DNA of 64,000 bases, taken from NCBI GenBank assembly GCA_016290995.1, contig JAEEVR010000012.1, positions 1 through 64,000 of the forward strand. Direction: 5' to 3'. Within the stretch, counting starts at the first letter, position 1. Each line of letters begins with the position of its first letter. The notes under the pieces were generated by a model that saw only the letters and a list, made by a program, of their open reading frames with translations, was not told where the DNA came from and searched no databases. The translations under genes and the position numbers were made by a program. Source of the DNA: Treponema sp. (GTDB taxonomy: Bacteria; Spirochaetota; Spirochaetia; Treponematales; Treponemataceae). Below, in pieces: positions 53,380 through 62,187 of the stretch.

Positions 53380-55239
53380 ATGCAGGCAAGCGACGTATTT
53401 TTTCTGACAAACAACAATAAAACTCTTTCCAGCGTATATGAGCAAAACTGCCCGGCAGAGCTTACCGTTCCGCAAGGGGTGGAAAAGATTGAAAGGCGCG
53501 CCCTTGCCGACGCTCCTATAAATCAGCTTGTTCTTCCTGACAGCGTGACCGAAATTGGCTACGAAGCCTTTGCCGGTTGCGACGCGCTTCAGTTTGTCCG
53601 CTTGCCAAAAGAACTTAAATCGGTGGAGCCGGGAATTTTCCGCGGCTGCCTTTCGCTAGAAAAAATCGAAATGAGCGACACGATCAAGGCTTTTTCTGAA
53701 AGCATGTTTGAGTGTTGCGCGTCGCTTAAGGACATTCCTTTTAGGAACGGAATCTTGGAATTGCCAAGGAACGTTTTTTCTGAATGCGTTTCGATTGAAT
53801 CCGCCACTTTGCCGCCGAGCGTCGCCGTTATAAGGAGCGGCGCCTTTGGCTATTGCGATAATTTGGAGACGGTCGTTTTGCCGGCCGGCCTCAAGCTTAT
53901 AGAAGACGACGCCTTTAGGAATTGCGCCAGCCTTTCGCACATTCGTTTTGCGGACGACAACCCAGCATTTTTTGTTGACGACGATGGCTGTCTCTTTGCC
54001 CGCCGCGACGACGGAAACTTGACTTTGATAAAGGTCCCAGTCACCGCGCGACAGGCTACGATTCCGCAAACGGTTGTTCAAAGCCATAGCGAAGCCTTCC
54101 AAGGCTGCGACGCTTTGGAAAAAGTTTACATAGACTGTCCGCTTGTAGAGCATCCGATTTTCGTCGCCCTTAAGACAGAAGTCGTCGCGGAGATTGTCGA
54201 CACCAGTTCCGAAGAATACCAGGAAGAAGCCGCCGCAAAAGAAAGCGCGGAGGCCGCCGCCGTTAGCGACGAAGACATTTTTGACGATGAAAACGGCGGA
54301 ATCGAAGAAAGCATTCTTGACGACGTTGAAGAGCCGATTATAAACGATGAAAGTTCCGCCTCCGACGACTTGCTCGCCGACATTCTTGGACAGAACGCTG
54401 GAAGCGGCGACGAAGACGAGGACGAAGATGACGAGATGGAAAAAGTCCGCATCAAGCCCGAAGAATTGGACGACGCCGTTGCCCGCGGAGTGCAGGAAGA
54501 AAGCGAAGAAGAATTTGCCGCCCGCATACGCGACGCGCAAGCCCACGCCCACGACGGCGAGGGCGACGAGCCGGTAGAAGAAGAGCCGCAAGCGACCGAG
54601 CCGCAGGAGCCGCGCTTTGTTTATGGCATGCAGAGCGTGTCAGAAGCCTTTGAGGTTGTTGACGAAAAGACGCTTTATCCCGACAGGCCCGAAGAAGAGC
54701 TTGACAAGCACGAACTCAACGAGATTGAAGACATAACGACATTGGTTGTCGTGACTGAAAAAGTCACCGAACAAAAAACAGTTTCGCCAGCGCTTAAAGC
54801 GTTCTGCGTTGAGTTGGCAAAAAAATACGAGCTTAAGCGCGTTTACTTCTTTGGCGGCCTTGGCTTGGACAACGACGAGTTCTTGTTTGGCTTTGGAAAA
54901 TTCGCCATGTACCGCAACGTGGTTTACGCCGCGCTTGCAAGCGACGAAAGCGGCCTAAGCAAGGAAATAAAAAACTTTGGCGAGATCGCCGAACTTATGT
55001 CGCCGGTAAGCCCCTTCCAAAAAGTGACAGAGCCCGACGCGCTTGAATTGGAAAAGCCCTTTAAGATTTACGTTCAGGATTCTTTGGACGGCGCGGCGTC
55101 AGTTGAGGTTGAACAAACAGTCGCCGTTGAGGCCGAGCCGGACGTTGATCTTTCGCAAGCCCAAGAGTCGGCCGTGGAAGAACAAAAAAAGGGCGAAGGC
55201 TTGATGGCAAAGGCCTTGCGAATTTTGAACAATGAGTGA
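53380..55239 (+). CDS. BspA-type leucine-rich repeat protein with acidic linker and unique C-terminal domain
   Basis: Repeats such as LPDSVTEIGYEAFAGCDALQFVRLPKELKSVEPGIFRGCLSLEKI; no signal peptide; the TTG at 53371 is part of the -10. Confidence 0.88.
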   Translation: MQASDVFFLTNNNKTLSSVYEQNCPAELTVPQGVEKIERRALADAPINQLVLPDSVTEIGYEAFAGCDALQFVRLPKELKSVEPGIFRGCLSLEKIEMSDTIKAFSESMFECCASLKDIPFRNGILELPRNVFSECVSIESATLPPSVAVIRSGAFGYCDNLETVVLPAGLKLIEDDAFRNCASLSHIRFADDNPAFFVDDDGCLFARRDDGNLTLIKVPVTARQATIPQTVVQSHSEAFQGCDALEKVYIDCPLVEHPIFVALKTEVVAEIVDTSSEEYQEEAAAKESAEAAAVSDEDIFDDENGGIEESILDDVEEPIINDESSASDDLLADILGQNAGSGDEDEDEDDEMEKVRIKPEELDDAVARGVQEESEEEFAARIRDAQAHAHDGEGDEPVEEEPQATEPQEPRFVYGMQSVSEAFEVVDEKTLYPDRPEEELDKHELNEIEDITTLVVVTEKVTEQKTVSPALKAFCVELAKKYELKRVYFFGGLGLDNDEFLFGFGKFAMYRNVVYAALASDESGLSKEIKNFGEIAELMSPVSPFQKVTEPDALELEKPFKIYVQDSLDGAASVEVEQTVAVEAEPDVDLSQAQESAVEEQKKGEGLMAKALRILNNE

Positions 55240-55267
55240 AAAAAAACGCCGCAGAGTTATTGCGGCG
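55239..55267 (-). terminator. Intrinsic terminator (minus strand, for the AMP-binding-like gene)
   Basis: Minus strand: cgccgca-ataact-ctgcggcg followed by T8; abuts LRR stop codon. Confidence 0.75.
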
Positions 55268-55334
55268 CGATAATTTTATTCGCGCCGCAAAAGGAACGAG
55301 TCAAGGCTTTAAGCGAAGCGTGCCTTGACTGTTC

Positions 55335-55988
55335 CTACAAATTGGCTTGAACCGCGCGGCCCTTGATAAAGGCGTTAAAGAGGTTGGCCACATATTCAAC
55401 AAGCGAGCCGTAGCTCTTCTTTTCTTTTTTTCCAATCATTTTGGCCAAGTCGTCTCTTGTAAATTCAGAGCGCTTGTTGCCGCTTGAATAGGCGACGGCC
55501 AATACTTTTCCGTTGGAATTGTCGGCGGCCTCTTGGGCGCGCTTTTGGATTTCCTCTTTGTCATGCTTTTTAAGGACGCTGTTGTTGGCGATCTCATAAA
55601 CGACGGCGTTCAAAGTTTCGGGGAGCAAATCCATTTTGGCCGCGCGGATGAATACCGCTTCGGGCTTTTCGTTTTCAAGGGCGGAAGCGACTTCGGCCTT
55701 GCTCATATCGTAGCGCAAAAGCGCGGCTTTGGAACCAATCGCAAGGACGCTGTAAAAGCTTTCGATCGCCTGCGGAGAGTCGTCGATAAAAATCGCCACG
55801 CTTTTGGGCGTTTTTCCGCCGACGCGCAAAACGTTTGAGGTCTTAAAAATGTCCCAGCGCATGTCATCGTAAGAGATTTTTTTGTCGCCGCCCAAAATCA
55901 TGGCGGGCTTTTTGGCGAACTTTTGAAAATTCTTGGCAAAAATCTCAGGCAGTGAGTATATAGTCTTAAAAAGATTTTTCTTTCCCAT
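55335..55988 (-). CDS. Short protein resembling only the N-terminal part of AMP-binding (acyl-CoA synthetase-like) enzymes
   Basis: NFQKFAKKPAMILGGDKKISYDDMRWDIFKTSNVL...VAIFIDDSPQAIESFYSVLAIGSKAALL; degenerate A3-like VAYSSGNKRSEFTRDDL; ends after 217 aa. Confidence 0.6.
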   Translation of the reverse strand: MGKKNLFKTIYSLPEIFAKNFQKFAKKPAMILGGDKKISYDDMRWDIFKTSNVLRVGGKTPKSVAIFIDDSPQAIESFYSVLAIGSKAALLRYDMSKAEVASALENEKPEAVFIRAAKMDLLPETLNAVVYEIANNSVLKKHDKEEIQKRAQEAADNSNGKVLAVAYSSGNKRSEFTRDDLAKMIGKKEKKSYGSLVEYVANLFNAFIKGRAVQANL

Positions 55989-56055
55989 TTTATTTTCCTC
56001 TAACTATTAGACAACTTAAGGGGGAATTTGTTGCGCCTAGCGGGCGTTTTTGGGC

Positions 56056-56083
56056 AAAAAAAACCGCCCGTTTTGGGCGGTTT
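56056..56083 (-). terminator. Intrinsic terminator downstream of cellobiose phosphorylase gene
   Basis: Minus strand: aaaccgccc-aaaac-gggcggttt followed by T-run. Confidence 0.85.
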
Positions 56084-56127
56084 AGCCATTCCCCAAGGGA
56101 CTGTTTTAGGCTTGCAAGGCCTTTAGA

Positions 56128-58551
56128 CTAGAGGCGCTGCCATTCGAAGGCTTTGGCGTCTTTTCCCATTACGGCTACGATTTTGTCTCCGTCCTTTAAG
56201 TCGGCGACAGGAACCGTGGCGCTGTCGTAGCGCTTTCCGTTCACTTCGATGTATTCAATTCCCTTGCAAACGTGGCTTGGGTTCTTTACCTCGATTTCAA
56301 GGTTCATTCCGCGCCAGCGGCGCTCAACCTTAAAGCCGTCCCACTTTGACGGAACGCAGGGGTCGATCAAGAGGCTGTCGTACTGGGGCCTGATTCCCAA
56401 AATGTATTGGGTGATCGAGTAATAGTTCCAAGTGGCGGCTCCGCTCAGCCAAGAAACGCGAGTGTTTCCGGCGCGGGGCGAGAATGTCGAGTAGGTTGTT
56501 TGGCCAACGACGTAGGGCTCGCTTTGGCGGATCTCGGCCTTGTTGTTGTAGGCCGGCGGAATCGAGGCCTTGCTGTATTCAAAGGCCTGGTCGCCGTTGC
56601 CCATCAAGGTTTCGGCGATTACGCCCCAGCCTTGCGTGTGGTTGAAGATTCCGGCGTTTTCTTTGATTCCCGCGTTGTAAACTACCGAGCTCATGATTGT
56701 GCGGGACGCCTTTACAAATGGCGGAGCGCAAAGCATAAGGCCGTAAGGAGTGGCAAGCTTTTCCTTTACTGTCTTCATGCATTCGCGGGCCTGGTCGGCT
56801 GTGGCCGCTTGGCTCATTACCGCCCAAACCTGGGTGTTAAAGTAAACCTGGCCTTCGTCCATAGTGTGGGTGCCGTAAACCGTTCCGTCTTCGGCGACGG
56901 CCCAGATGAACCATTTTCCGTCCCAGCATTTTTTCTGAATGTTCTTGTCCAAAGTTTCGCGCTCTTTGAGGGCCCAGTCGCTTTCGGCGTTCTTTCCAAG
57001 GCGGCGGGCGATGTCGGCGTAAGTGGTAAGGCCAAGGCGCAATTGGAAGGCGACAAACAAGGATTCGCCCTTGTAGCCCAGCTTAAGGCAGTCGTTCCAG
57101 TCGGCGAGCAAGCCGCAGGGAAGGCCGTCGGCTCCCATTCGCTCAAGGTTGAACAAGAGAGCCTGCTTTAAGTGCTCGAATACCGTCGCCTCGCCGCCGT
57201 CGGCGTAAGGAACGACCTTGTTGTAAAAGCCAAAGTCTCCGCTTTCGGCAACGTAGCAGGGAATCGAGTTGAAGAACCACTGGCAGTCGTCGCTGCGGAA
57301 TTCTTCCGGAGCGGGAGTCTTTTCGTGGCCGGCGTTAAAGTCTTTGGAAATGACGGGAACCGCGCCGCCGTTTTTGCACTGGCCGCTAATCATTCGGACA
57401 AGGCGCGCTTCCGCCTCGTCTGTGATAGCCGCGGCGACGCCCAAAATGTCCTGGACGCTGTCGCGGTAGCCCAAACCGTCGCGCTCTCCGTTGTATACCA
57501 AGCTGGCGGCGCGGCTCCAGGCGAACGTTATAAGGCAGTTGTAAAGGCCCCAAACGTTTACTGTGTGGTTAATGTCCTCGTCGGGAGTCATGGCCTTAAA
57601 GCTTCCCAACTTGGCGTGCCAATTCTTTTTAAGCTTGTCCAACTCTTCGTCGGCGCGCTTTACGCTTCCAAACTCGGCGGTGATTTTCTTTCCGGTCGTC
57701 CAAGCGTCTCCGATTCCAAAGAGAACCAAAATTTCCTTTGTCTCTCCGGGAGCCAATTCAACGTCGCTCTGGAACGAGGCGCAGAAGTTGTCGCCGTAAG
57801 CCTTTGAGCCAAAGCATTTTCCGGCGATTACCGCAGCCGGCTCCTTGTAGCTTCCGTAAGTTCCCAAGAAGGCTTCGCGGCTTGTGTCAAAGCCCGAGAC
57901 TTTTCCCTGGGCAAGCGACATCCAGCAAAGCTGGGCCTGGCCTCCGAATTCGTCGTCGGGGAACTGCTTGAACAAGTTGTCGTGGATGGCAAAGCGCAAA
58001 AGGTTGTCTTTTTGCTCTCCCTTGCAAATAAAGAGGGAGTACTGCAAGTTCACTTGGTCTTGCGTCGTGTTCCACTGGTTTGAAGGCTCGCAGTAGGTAA
58101 AGGCCGAGATTTTTCTGGCCTTTGAGGAGTTGTTTGTAAGCTTGAGGCGCCAGTATTCAAAAGTCTGTCCAAGGGGAACGTAATAAAGGGCCTCGGACTT
58201 GATTTCCGAGTACTCAGACGTGATTTTTGTATAGGCCGTTCCGTGGCGGCATTCGCTTTTGTACTGGTCCAAGGGTTTTCCGCAGGGCTGCCAGCTGGCC
58301 GACCAATAGTCGCCGCTTTCCTGGTCGCGGAGGTAAAAATATCGTCCGGGGGCGTCCATCGGAACCGAGTTAAAGCGGAGGCGCATAAAGCGGCCCTGGG
58401 CTCCTGACTTGTAAAAGCCGTAGCCGCCGGCATTGTTGGTGATTACCGCTCCGTATTCGGTGGAGCCAAGGTAGTTGCTCCAAGATGTAGGCGTGTCGGG
58501 CCTGGTGATTACATATTCTTTTTGCTCGTCGTCAAAAAAACCGTATGTCAT
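56128..58551 (-). CDS. Glycoside hydrolase family 94 cellobiose phosphorylase
   Basis: MTYGFFDDEQKEYVITRPDTPTSWSNYLGSTEYGAVITNNAGGYGFYKS...; GLPCGLLADWNDCLKLGYKGES; length 807 aa. Confidence 0.92.
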   Translation of the reverse strand: MTYGFFDDEQKEYVITRPDTPTSWSNYLGSTEYGAVITNNAGGYGFYKSGAQGRFMRLRFNSVPMDAPGRYFYLRDQESGDYWSASWQPCGKPLDQYKSECRHGTAYTKITSEYSEIKSEALYYVPLGQTFEYWRLKLTNNSSKARKISAFTYCEPSNQWNTTQDQVNLQYSLFICKGEQKDNLLRFAIHDNLFKQFPDDEFGGQAQLCWMSLAQGKVSGFDTSREAFLGTYGSYKEPAAVIAGKCFGSKAYGDNFCASFQSDVELAPGETKEILVLFGIGDAWTTGKKITAEFGSVKRADEELDKLKKNWHAKLGSFKAMTPDEDINHTVNVWGLYNCLITFAWSRAASLVYNGERDGLGYRDSVQDILGVAAAITDEAEARLVRMISGQCKNGGAVPVISKDFNAGHEKTPAPEEFRSDDCQWFFNSIPCYVAESGDFGFYNKVVPYADGGEATVFEHLKQALLFNLERMGADGLPCGLLADWNDCLKLGYKGESLFVAFQLRLGLTTYADIARRLGKNAESDWALKERETLDKNIQKKCWDGKWFIWAVAEDGTVYGTHTMDEGQVYFNTQVWAVMSQAATADQARECMKTVKEKLATPYGLMLCAPPFVKASRTIMSSVVYNAGIKENAGIFNHTQGWGVIAETLMGNGDQAFEYSKASIPPAYNNKAEIRQSEPYVVGQTTYSTFSPRAGNTRVSWLSGAATWNYYSITQYILGIRPQYDSLLIDPCVPSKWDGFKVERRWRGMNLEIEVKNPSHVCKGIEYIEVNGKRYDSATVPVADLKDGDKIVAVMGKDAKAFEWQRL

Positions 58552-58665
58552 AGTTTCTCCTGTTAAAACGAATAAGCAGAGTTTACTATAAAGGTAAAAG
58601 AAATTCTAGTCCGCCTGATCTTTCATTTTAGTTAATCTTTTCTTCTATATTCCGATAATTGAAGT

Positions 58666-59772
58666 ATGGAAATAATAAGTTATGTGGGCGGTTCGGCCGC
58701 TGTCAGGCGGGGAGGATTAAGCCGAGGGCTTGGCCTTCCTAGAATCGCTCTTCCCAAAATAAAGTTTAAGCCCTTTTATCCTCTGTTAACGCTTAAAAAA
58801 ATCGGGTCGTACTTGTGGACCCTTCCTTTGCTCGCCGCGCTTGCCTTGCTTCCTTTGGGAGCCAACAAGGCCTACGAATACTTGCAAAACCGCTCAAATC
58901 CGCTTTCGCTCAAGAATGAAGCGATTGACGAAATGAAATTCATCAACGAAGCGATGTCAAAATTCGCCTTGAGTTCCGGGGCCGCCATTGACGACGACGG
59001 AAACGTTGCCGGCGCTTCTTCCGCTCCGCTTTTCCAGGACAAAGTCACTTACCAAACATACAAGGTAAAGGCCGGCGAAACTATCGGCGGAATCACAATC
59101 AAATTTGGCCTTAAAAACATTTCGACAATCATCGCGGTGAACGGAATCGAAAACGTCCGCCAGGTTTATTCCGGACAAAAGCTTATAATTCCTTCTTGCG
59201 ACGGACTAAAGTACAAGGTCAAGGCTGGAAACACAATCCAGGGAATCTCGGCCAAGTACGGCGCCGCCGTTGAAGACATTCTTGACGCCAACGATTTGGA
59301 CACGATGACATTGACTGTCGGCCAGGAATTGTTCATTCCGGGCGCCAAGTTGGACAGAGACGCTTTGCGCCGCGCGATGGGCGAAACTTGGGCCGTTCCC
59401 CTAAAGATAAAGTGGCGCCTTACTTCAAAGTGCGGCTGGCGCGGCGACCCCTTTACCGGAGTCAAGCAGTACCATCCCGGCTTGGACATGGCTTGCCCGA
59501 CAGGCACTCCGATTTTCGCGGCGCTTGGCGGAAAAGTTTTGCAGGCAAGCTTTTCGCGCATTTACGGAAACTACATCATCATTGACCATGGAAACGGCTA
59601 CCAAACTTTGTACGGCCATATGTCAAAGAAAATCAGTTCCACCGGCGACTACGTTCAGCAAGGACAAAAAATCGGCCTTGTCGGATCGACAGGATATTCA
59701 ACAGGCCCGCACTTGCATTGGACTGTTTACAAAAACGGCAAGGTCGTTGACCCGCTTACGCTAATTAGATAG
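58666..59772 (+). CDS. Membrane-anchored LysM + M23 peptidase
   Basis: Two LysM-like units (YKVKAGETIGGITIKFGL; YKVKAGNTIQGISAKYGA); M23 HPGLDMACPTGTPIFA and GPHLHWTVYKNG. Confidence 0.93.
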   Translation: MEIISYVGGSAAVRRGGLSRGLGLPRIALPKIKFKPFYPLLTLKKIGSYLWTLPLLAALALLPLGANKAYEYLQNRSNPLSLKNEAIDEMKFINEAMSKFALSSGAAIDDDGNVAGASSAPLFQDKVTYQTYKVKAGETIGGITIKFGLKNISTIIAVNGIENVRQVYSGQKLIIPSCDGLKYKVKAGNTIQGISAKYGAAVEDILDANDLDTMTLTVGQELFIPGAKLDRDALRRAMGETWAVPLKIKWRLTSKCGWRGDPFTGVKQYHPGLDMACPTGTPIFAALGGKVLQASFSRIYGNYIIIDHGNGYQTLYGHMSKKISSTGDYVQQGQKIGLVGSTGYSTGPHLHWTVYKNGKVVDPLTLIR

Positions 59773-59782
59773 GAGTTAATAA

Positions 59783-60046
59783 ATGGAATTTCCAAAAATG
59801 ACCGCTGTGTGTGTTTGCGGCGGATGCGGCCGAACAATCGAAAAGGATTATGTTTTTTGCCCTTGGTGCGGAAGAAGCCGAGTGACTGACGAAGACTGCG
59901 AAGAGGCGATTGACTCCGCCTTTGAATGCATTGAAGAAAAGCAGTTTGAAAAATATTTCCAGCGCCTTGAAAAGATGGAAGAAAAGCTTAACGTTTTGGA
60001 AACAGATTTAAACGCTCTTGCTTTGAGCGCGGAGATGCATAAATGA
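59783..60046 (+). CDS. Small zinc-ribbon/coiled-coil protein
   Basis: CGGCGRTIEKDYVFCPWCGRSR followed by predicted coiled coil. Confidence 0.7.
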   Translation: MEFPKMTAVCVCGGCGRTIEKDYVFCPWCGRSRVTDEDCEEAIDSAFECIEEKQFEKYFQRLEKMEEKLNVLETDLNALALSAEMHK

Positions 60047-62175
60047 AATCTTTTTGTCGAATTAGAAATTTATTGTTGGCTCTTTTGGCGGCTCTTGCGT
60101 TTTGTTTCTCGGCCGCGGCGGAGATAACTTTTTCTTCTCCCAACTTGAGCGAAGATAACGAGCTTTTGTTTGGTTTGACTCATAAAATTTCCGGTTCGAC
60201 AGAATATACAACCGTATTTAAAAGCAAAATCGTAAACGGCAAGGCCGAAGCCTTTCCGCAAGCGGTGACTTGCTTTCCCGAGCGCCTTTCGGTTTACCAA
60301 GGAGCGAACAGGCTTTTGGTAAGGAACCGTTACGGCCGCGCTTATTATGACTTTTCGCAAAAAAAATTGCAGTGGCTTAGCCAAGTTTCTTCGATTCCAG
60401 AAGACGCTTCCGCTCCTTTGCCGGCCGAAATCAGCGCGACCGGCAAATGGTATTGCGCGATTGAAAGAAAAGACGTGTTTAAGGGCCGCCTTGTTGTCGT
60501 TGACACAACGACTTCAAAGAAAATCATTTTAAACGAAGACGCTCCTTTTAGCTACACAAGCGTTCCTGTAAAATGGTCGCCCGACGGAAAGAATTTTCTT
60601 TATGAAAAAAACGGGATGATTTATTTTTGCAATCCCGAAATGCTTTTTAAGAATCTTTTGATTCAAGAAGAATTTAGAAAGCTTGGCGGCGGAACCATTC
60701 AGAACGTTGTTTGGAGCGACACGGGCTTTATCACATACCTTTCAAAAGATTTGATTTTTCAAATCGACATAAAGGAACTCTATACGCTCGGCCTTTACAG
60801 CGACTTTATCCAAGTTGGAAAAATCATCGGCCGCCTTCCGCAAAAATTTGACGGAAGCTCCGACCGTTTTTGGGTCAACAAGAACGCAACGGAATTTGTC
60901 GTAATCAAGGGAGACGAAGTCGTCTCTTACTATAAAAGACAGCCGCGCGAAGAAGCCGGCGCTTTTGTCCAAATTTTGTACTCTTGCTCTTTTGCCGAAA
61001 GCGACATGGCTGTTTTGGGCTTTAACGTGTATTGGACTGATTGGGGCGAGGCGACGCTTTGCGCAAGACTTGCGCGCCGCGGAAACGGAAGCCAATGCGC
61101 TGCGATTTACACAATAAACTCAAACGGAAAGATGTCGCGCCGCATTTTTGTCAAGGACACTCACAACGGAATTTGCGTTAGTCCGGACGGAATGTTCCTT
61201 GCCATCACCAGCGGCGAAAACACATACATTTATTCCGTAAAGAATTTTGAATTGTACTATCAGATAAAGAACCAAAAGATTCACACTATGGTTTGGCGCG
61301 ACAACGGCAACTTGATTCTTGGCGGCGCGCGAAACGTTTCAAAGTTTTCGCTTGCCGATTGCTCAACTGAAAATTTGTTCGCCTCCAGCGCCCAAAAGGC
61401 TTGGTGGAACGACGCGGGCGACATTGTTTTGGACAACGGCGTTGACAAAGAAAAATTCATCGTCAACAAAAACGATTCGACTTGGAGCAGAAAAGACGTT
61501 CCGGCAAAAAAGGCTGTCGCGCAAAACGAAAGCTATCGCGTATTCTGCGGAACCACAAAGAACGCGCTTTACTCAAACGCTCTTTATGTAAGGACTCTTT
61601 CGGGCGACATCACAACCCGCGCCCTTGTCGCTCAAAGCGCCCGCGTCAACAACGGCAACAGGCAAGTGGCCTTGGTCTTTGACGCGGACGAAAATCCGGA
61701 CGGCTTGGACGTTGTGCTGGCTTTGTGCCACAGTTACGGCTTAAAATGCAACTTTTTCTTTAACGGAGAATTTGTCCGCCGTTATCCTAAAGAGACTCGC
61801 GAAATCGCAAGCAGCGGTCATGAGTGCGCGGCGATTTTCTTTAACAACATTGATTTGACAAACAAGTTTGTTTACGACGACAATAAATTCGTTTCAAAAG
61901 GCTTGGCGCGCTTGGAGGACTTGTTCTACCAATGCTCAGGCCACGAGCTTAGCCTTTACTGGCACGCTCCCAACCACAAGGCGGACGAAAAGATTCGCTC
62001 CGAGGGAGCGGCGGCCGGCTACCAATACGTTGATTTTAAGGATCCAAGAATCATCGAAATAAAGGCGGGAAAAGCAGGACTTTCCGGCCCGCGCCTTTAC
62101 GAAAAGTTCGACTTGCTGGTGAACGAAATCTTCGCCACTGGCGCCGACATTGTCACCCTTAATCGCTTGCGCTAA
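60043..62175 (+). CDS. Secreted protein with N-terminal WD/propeller-like region and C-terminal degenerate polysaccharide deacetylase (NodB-like) domain
   Basis: Signal peptide; VKWSPDGKNFLYEKNG, ICVSPDGMFLAITSGENTYIYS; C-terminal QVALVFDADENPDGLDVVLALCHSYGLKCNFFFNGEFVRRYPKETREIASSGHE. Confidence 0.72.
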   Translation: MKSFCRIRNLLLALLAALAFCFSAAAEITFSSPNLSEDNELLFGLTHKISGSTEYTTVFKSKIVNGKAEAFPQAVTCFPERLSVYQGANRLLVRNRYGRAYYDFSQKKLQWLSQVSSIPEDASAPLPAEISATGKWYCAIERKDVFKGRLVVVDTTTSKKIILNEDAPFSYTSVPVKWSPDGKNFLYEKNGMIYFCNPEMLFKNLLIQEEFRKLGGGTIQNVVWSDTGFITYLSKDLIFQIDIKELYTLGLYSDFIQVGKIIGRLPQKFDGSSDRFWVNKNATEFVVIKGDEVVSYYKRQPREEAGAFVQILYSCSFAESDMAVLGFNVYWTDWGEATLCARLARRGNGSQCAAIYTINSNGKMSRRIFVKDTHNGICVSPDGMFLAITSGENTYIYSVKNFELYYQIKNQKIHTMVWRDNGNLILGGARNVSKFSLADCSTENLFASSAQKAWWNDAGDIVLDNGVDKEKFIVNKNDSTWSRKDVPAKKAVAQNESYRVFCGTTKNALYSNALYVRTLSGDITTRALVAQSARVNNGNRQVALVFDADENPDGLDVVLALCHSYGLKCNFFFNGEFVRRYPKETREIASSGHECAAIFFNNIDLTNKFVYDDNKFVSKGLARLEDLFYQCSGHELSLYWHAPNHKADEKIRSEGAAAGYQYVDFKDPRIIEIKAGKAGLSGPRLYEKFDLLVNEIFATGADIVTLNRLR

Positions 62176-62187
62176 ATTTTGCCGCGA

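Noticed and set aside
53656-54591. 311-aa minus-strand ORF opposite the LRR gene
   Set aside because: Antisense of a clear LRR coding sequence; hydrophobic appearance arises from the complement of acidic codons
56407-57807. Two long plus-strand ORFs (254 and 211 aa) opposite GH94
   Set aside because: Shadow ORFs within a well-supported cellobiose phosphorylase gene
58630-58666. Leaderless promoter for the LysM-M23 gene (GATAAT-6-ATG)
   Set aside because: -10-like GATAAT is well placed but no convincing -35 at 16-18 nt
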